A stretch of 64,000 nucleotides of DNA from the NCBI GenBank assembly GCA_947501475.1, contig CANMWA010000002.1:310001-374000 (forward strand), written 5' to 3'. Below, piece by piece: positions 63,105 to 64,000 of this stretch. Below the pieces are notes generated by a model. It searched no databases, was not told where the DNA came from, and saw only the letters and a program-made list of their open reading frames with translations. The first letter of the stretch is position 1, and every line of letters begins with the position of its first letter. The DNA is from an uncultured Aquimarina sp. (GTDB taxonomy: Bacteria > Bacteroidota > Bacteroidia > Flavobacteriales > Flavobacteriaceae). The translations under genes were made by a program, and so were the position numbers.

Positions 63105-64000
63105 TTAATAATTATCAACGTTGATCAACAATCTCACCCCAGAGAAATCTTTTATACTCTCAAAAGAGACTTTTATTTTTTTTATCAAAGCTTTTGTTTT
63201 TGCAAGGGATTGGCCGTGCGGGATTTTAATCAAAATATTTTTATGGTATTGATTACGTATTCTTGAAATAGGTGGAAATTCTGGACCTAACATATTTTCT
63301 TTAAAAGTATTCTTTAAAGATTTTGCCAACCAGTTTACTGATTCATTTACTTTATTATAATCTTTATGTTTACCTGTTATTTTTATAATCCTGTAAAAAG
63401 GAGGGTATTTATATTGTCGTCGTTCTTCGATCTGATCATGATACATCCCCGAATAGTCATTAACCGAAACTTGTTGAAGTATTTGATGATAAGGATTATA
63501 TGTTTGTACTAAAACTATTCCTCTTTTTTTTGTTCTACCAGCCCTACCTGCTACTTGTTGCAATAATTGATAGCTCCTTTCGTGTGCTCTAAAATCAGGG
63601 AAATTCAATAAATTATCGGCATTCATAACCCCTACCAAACTCACATTCCGAAAATCTAATCCTTTTGAAAGCATTTGTGTACCCACTAAAATATCGATTT
63701 CACCTTGTTCAAATCGATTTATAATTTTTTCATACCCATGTTTACCTCTCGTAGTATCTTGATCCATTCTACCTATATTATGATCAGGAAAAAGCTCTTG
63801 TAATTCTTTTTCTATTTGCTCTGTACCAAATCCTTTTGTAGATAAATCTGTACTATTACATGCCATACATTGTTGAAGCATAGCCATATGATAACCGCAA
63901 TAATGACATCTTAATTGATTTTTGTGATTATGAAACGTAAGACTAACATCGCAATTAGGGCATTGAGGTGAATGCCCACAAGTATTACATTCTACAACTG
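63105..64000 (-). CDS. priA: Primosomal protein N' (PriA), C-terminal part
   Basis: Replication-restart helicase, partial: the N-terminal part lies beyond base 64000. Within the window, in frame upstream of an internal Met at 63887, the zinc-binding region reads CNTCGHSPQCPNC and CHYCGYH, followed by CMACNS; then helicase motifs V and VI (GTQMLSKGLDF, QQVAGRAGR) and the C-terminal domain (ARIxG-type replaced by PPFYRIIKITGK). About 298 residues are visible. PriA reloads the replisome at stalled forks. The gene is expected to begin about 1.5 kb beyond the window. Confidence 0.95.
   Translation of the reverse strand, partial: VVECNTCGHSPQCPNCDVSLTFHNHKNQLRCHYCGYHMAMLQQCMACNSTDLSTKGFGTEQIEKELQELFPDHNIGRMDQDTTRGKHGYEKIINRFEQGEIDILVGTQMLSKGLDFRNVSLVGVMNADNLLNFPDFRAHERSYQLLQQVAGRAGRTKKRGIVLVQTYNPYHQILQQVSVNDYSGMYHDQIEERRQYKYPPFYRIIKITGKHKDYNKVNESVNWLAKSLKNTFKENMLGPEFPPISRIRNQYHKNILIKIPHGQSLAKTKALIKKIKVSFESIKDFSGVRLLINVDNY

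Noticed and set aside
1..64000. CRISPR arrays, insertion sequences, integrase genes, rRNA genes and riboswitches
   Set aside because: No regularly spaced direct repeats, transposase or integrase motifs, rRNA sequence or recognisable riboswitch cores were found by reading both strands.

Overview
The window is about 64 kb of AT-rich chromosome from a member of the Bacteroidota, almost certainly the family Flavobacteriaceae; a marine, Aquimarina-like organism is a guess, not a demonstration. The basis is a type IX secretion (T9SS) C-terminal sorting domain, SprB-type repeats, a TANFOR-like protein, an Oar-like TonB receptor, DUF4290, DUF493 and DUF6495 proteins, the gene order rpsF-rpsR-rplI, and promoters of the Bacteroidetes form TTTG-N19-TAnnTTTG. 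No rRNA, CRISPR array, insertion sequence or prophage was seen.

From 1 to 10.1 kb a long minus-strand cluster encodes acyl-CoA and lipid catabolism: three short-chain dehydrogenases (one cut by the window edge), two MDR oxidoreductases, an ECI1-like enoyl-CoA isomerase, a DUF1330-like protein, a transglutaminase-like protein, a kinase and acyl-CoA dehydrogenase pair resembling the two halves of ACAD10/11 (LvaA/LvaC-like), and a FadE5-size acyl-CoA dehydrogenase. A Crp/Fnr-type regulator and a divergent PAS histidine kinase close this block. A beta-helix lipoprotein follows.

From 14.8 to 27.6 kb is mostly core metabolism: murA with Asp in place of the fosfomycin-binding Cys, DUF4290 and DUF493 proteins, a periplasmic molybdenum hydroxylase operon (2Fe-2S subunit, Mo subunit, XdhC, MobA-like), then an AAA ATPase, recQ, fmt, HU, YqgE, a class IV aminotransferase and a START-like protein. 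A tRNA-Met gene at 27.85 kb is followed by a decayed GIY-YIG endonuclease gene and a beta-barrel protein of unknown function.

The most striking region is 31.0-52.0 kb, one closely packed minus-strand array of about 21 kb. In transcription order it holds a 1596-residue secreted beta-rich protein, a fibronectin-III protein, a T9SS-sorted SprB-repeat protein, a PKD lipoprotein, a second lipoprotein, a TANFOR/FN3 protein, a 1403-residue exported protein with polymorphic-toxin architecture, two small acidic proteins that resemble each other (candidate immunity proteins) and a zinc-ribbon protein. I read it as a putative cell-surface display and toxin-delivery locus tied to T9SS. That function is inferred from architecture and gene order.

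The remainder (52-64 kb) returns to housekeeping and transport: a small lipoprotein, hisS, a MacB/FtsX-type permease, a DUF6495 protein, an M20 peptidase, an Oar-like TonB receptor, the rpsF-rpsR-rplI operon, a LytTR response regulator and the C-terminal part of priA.
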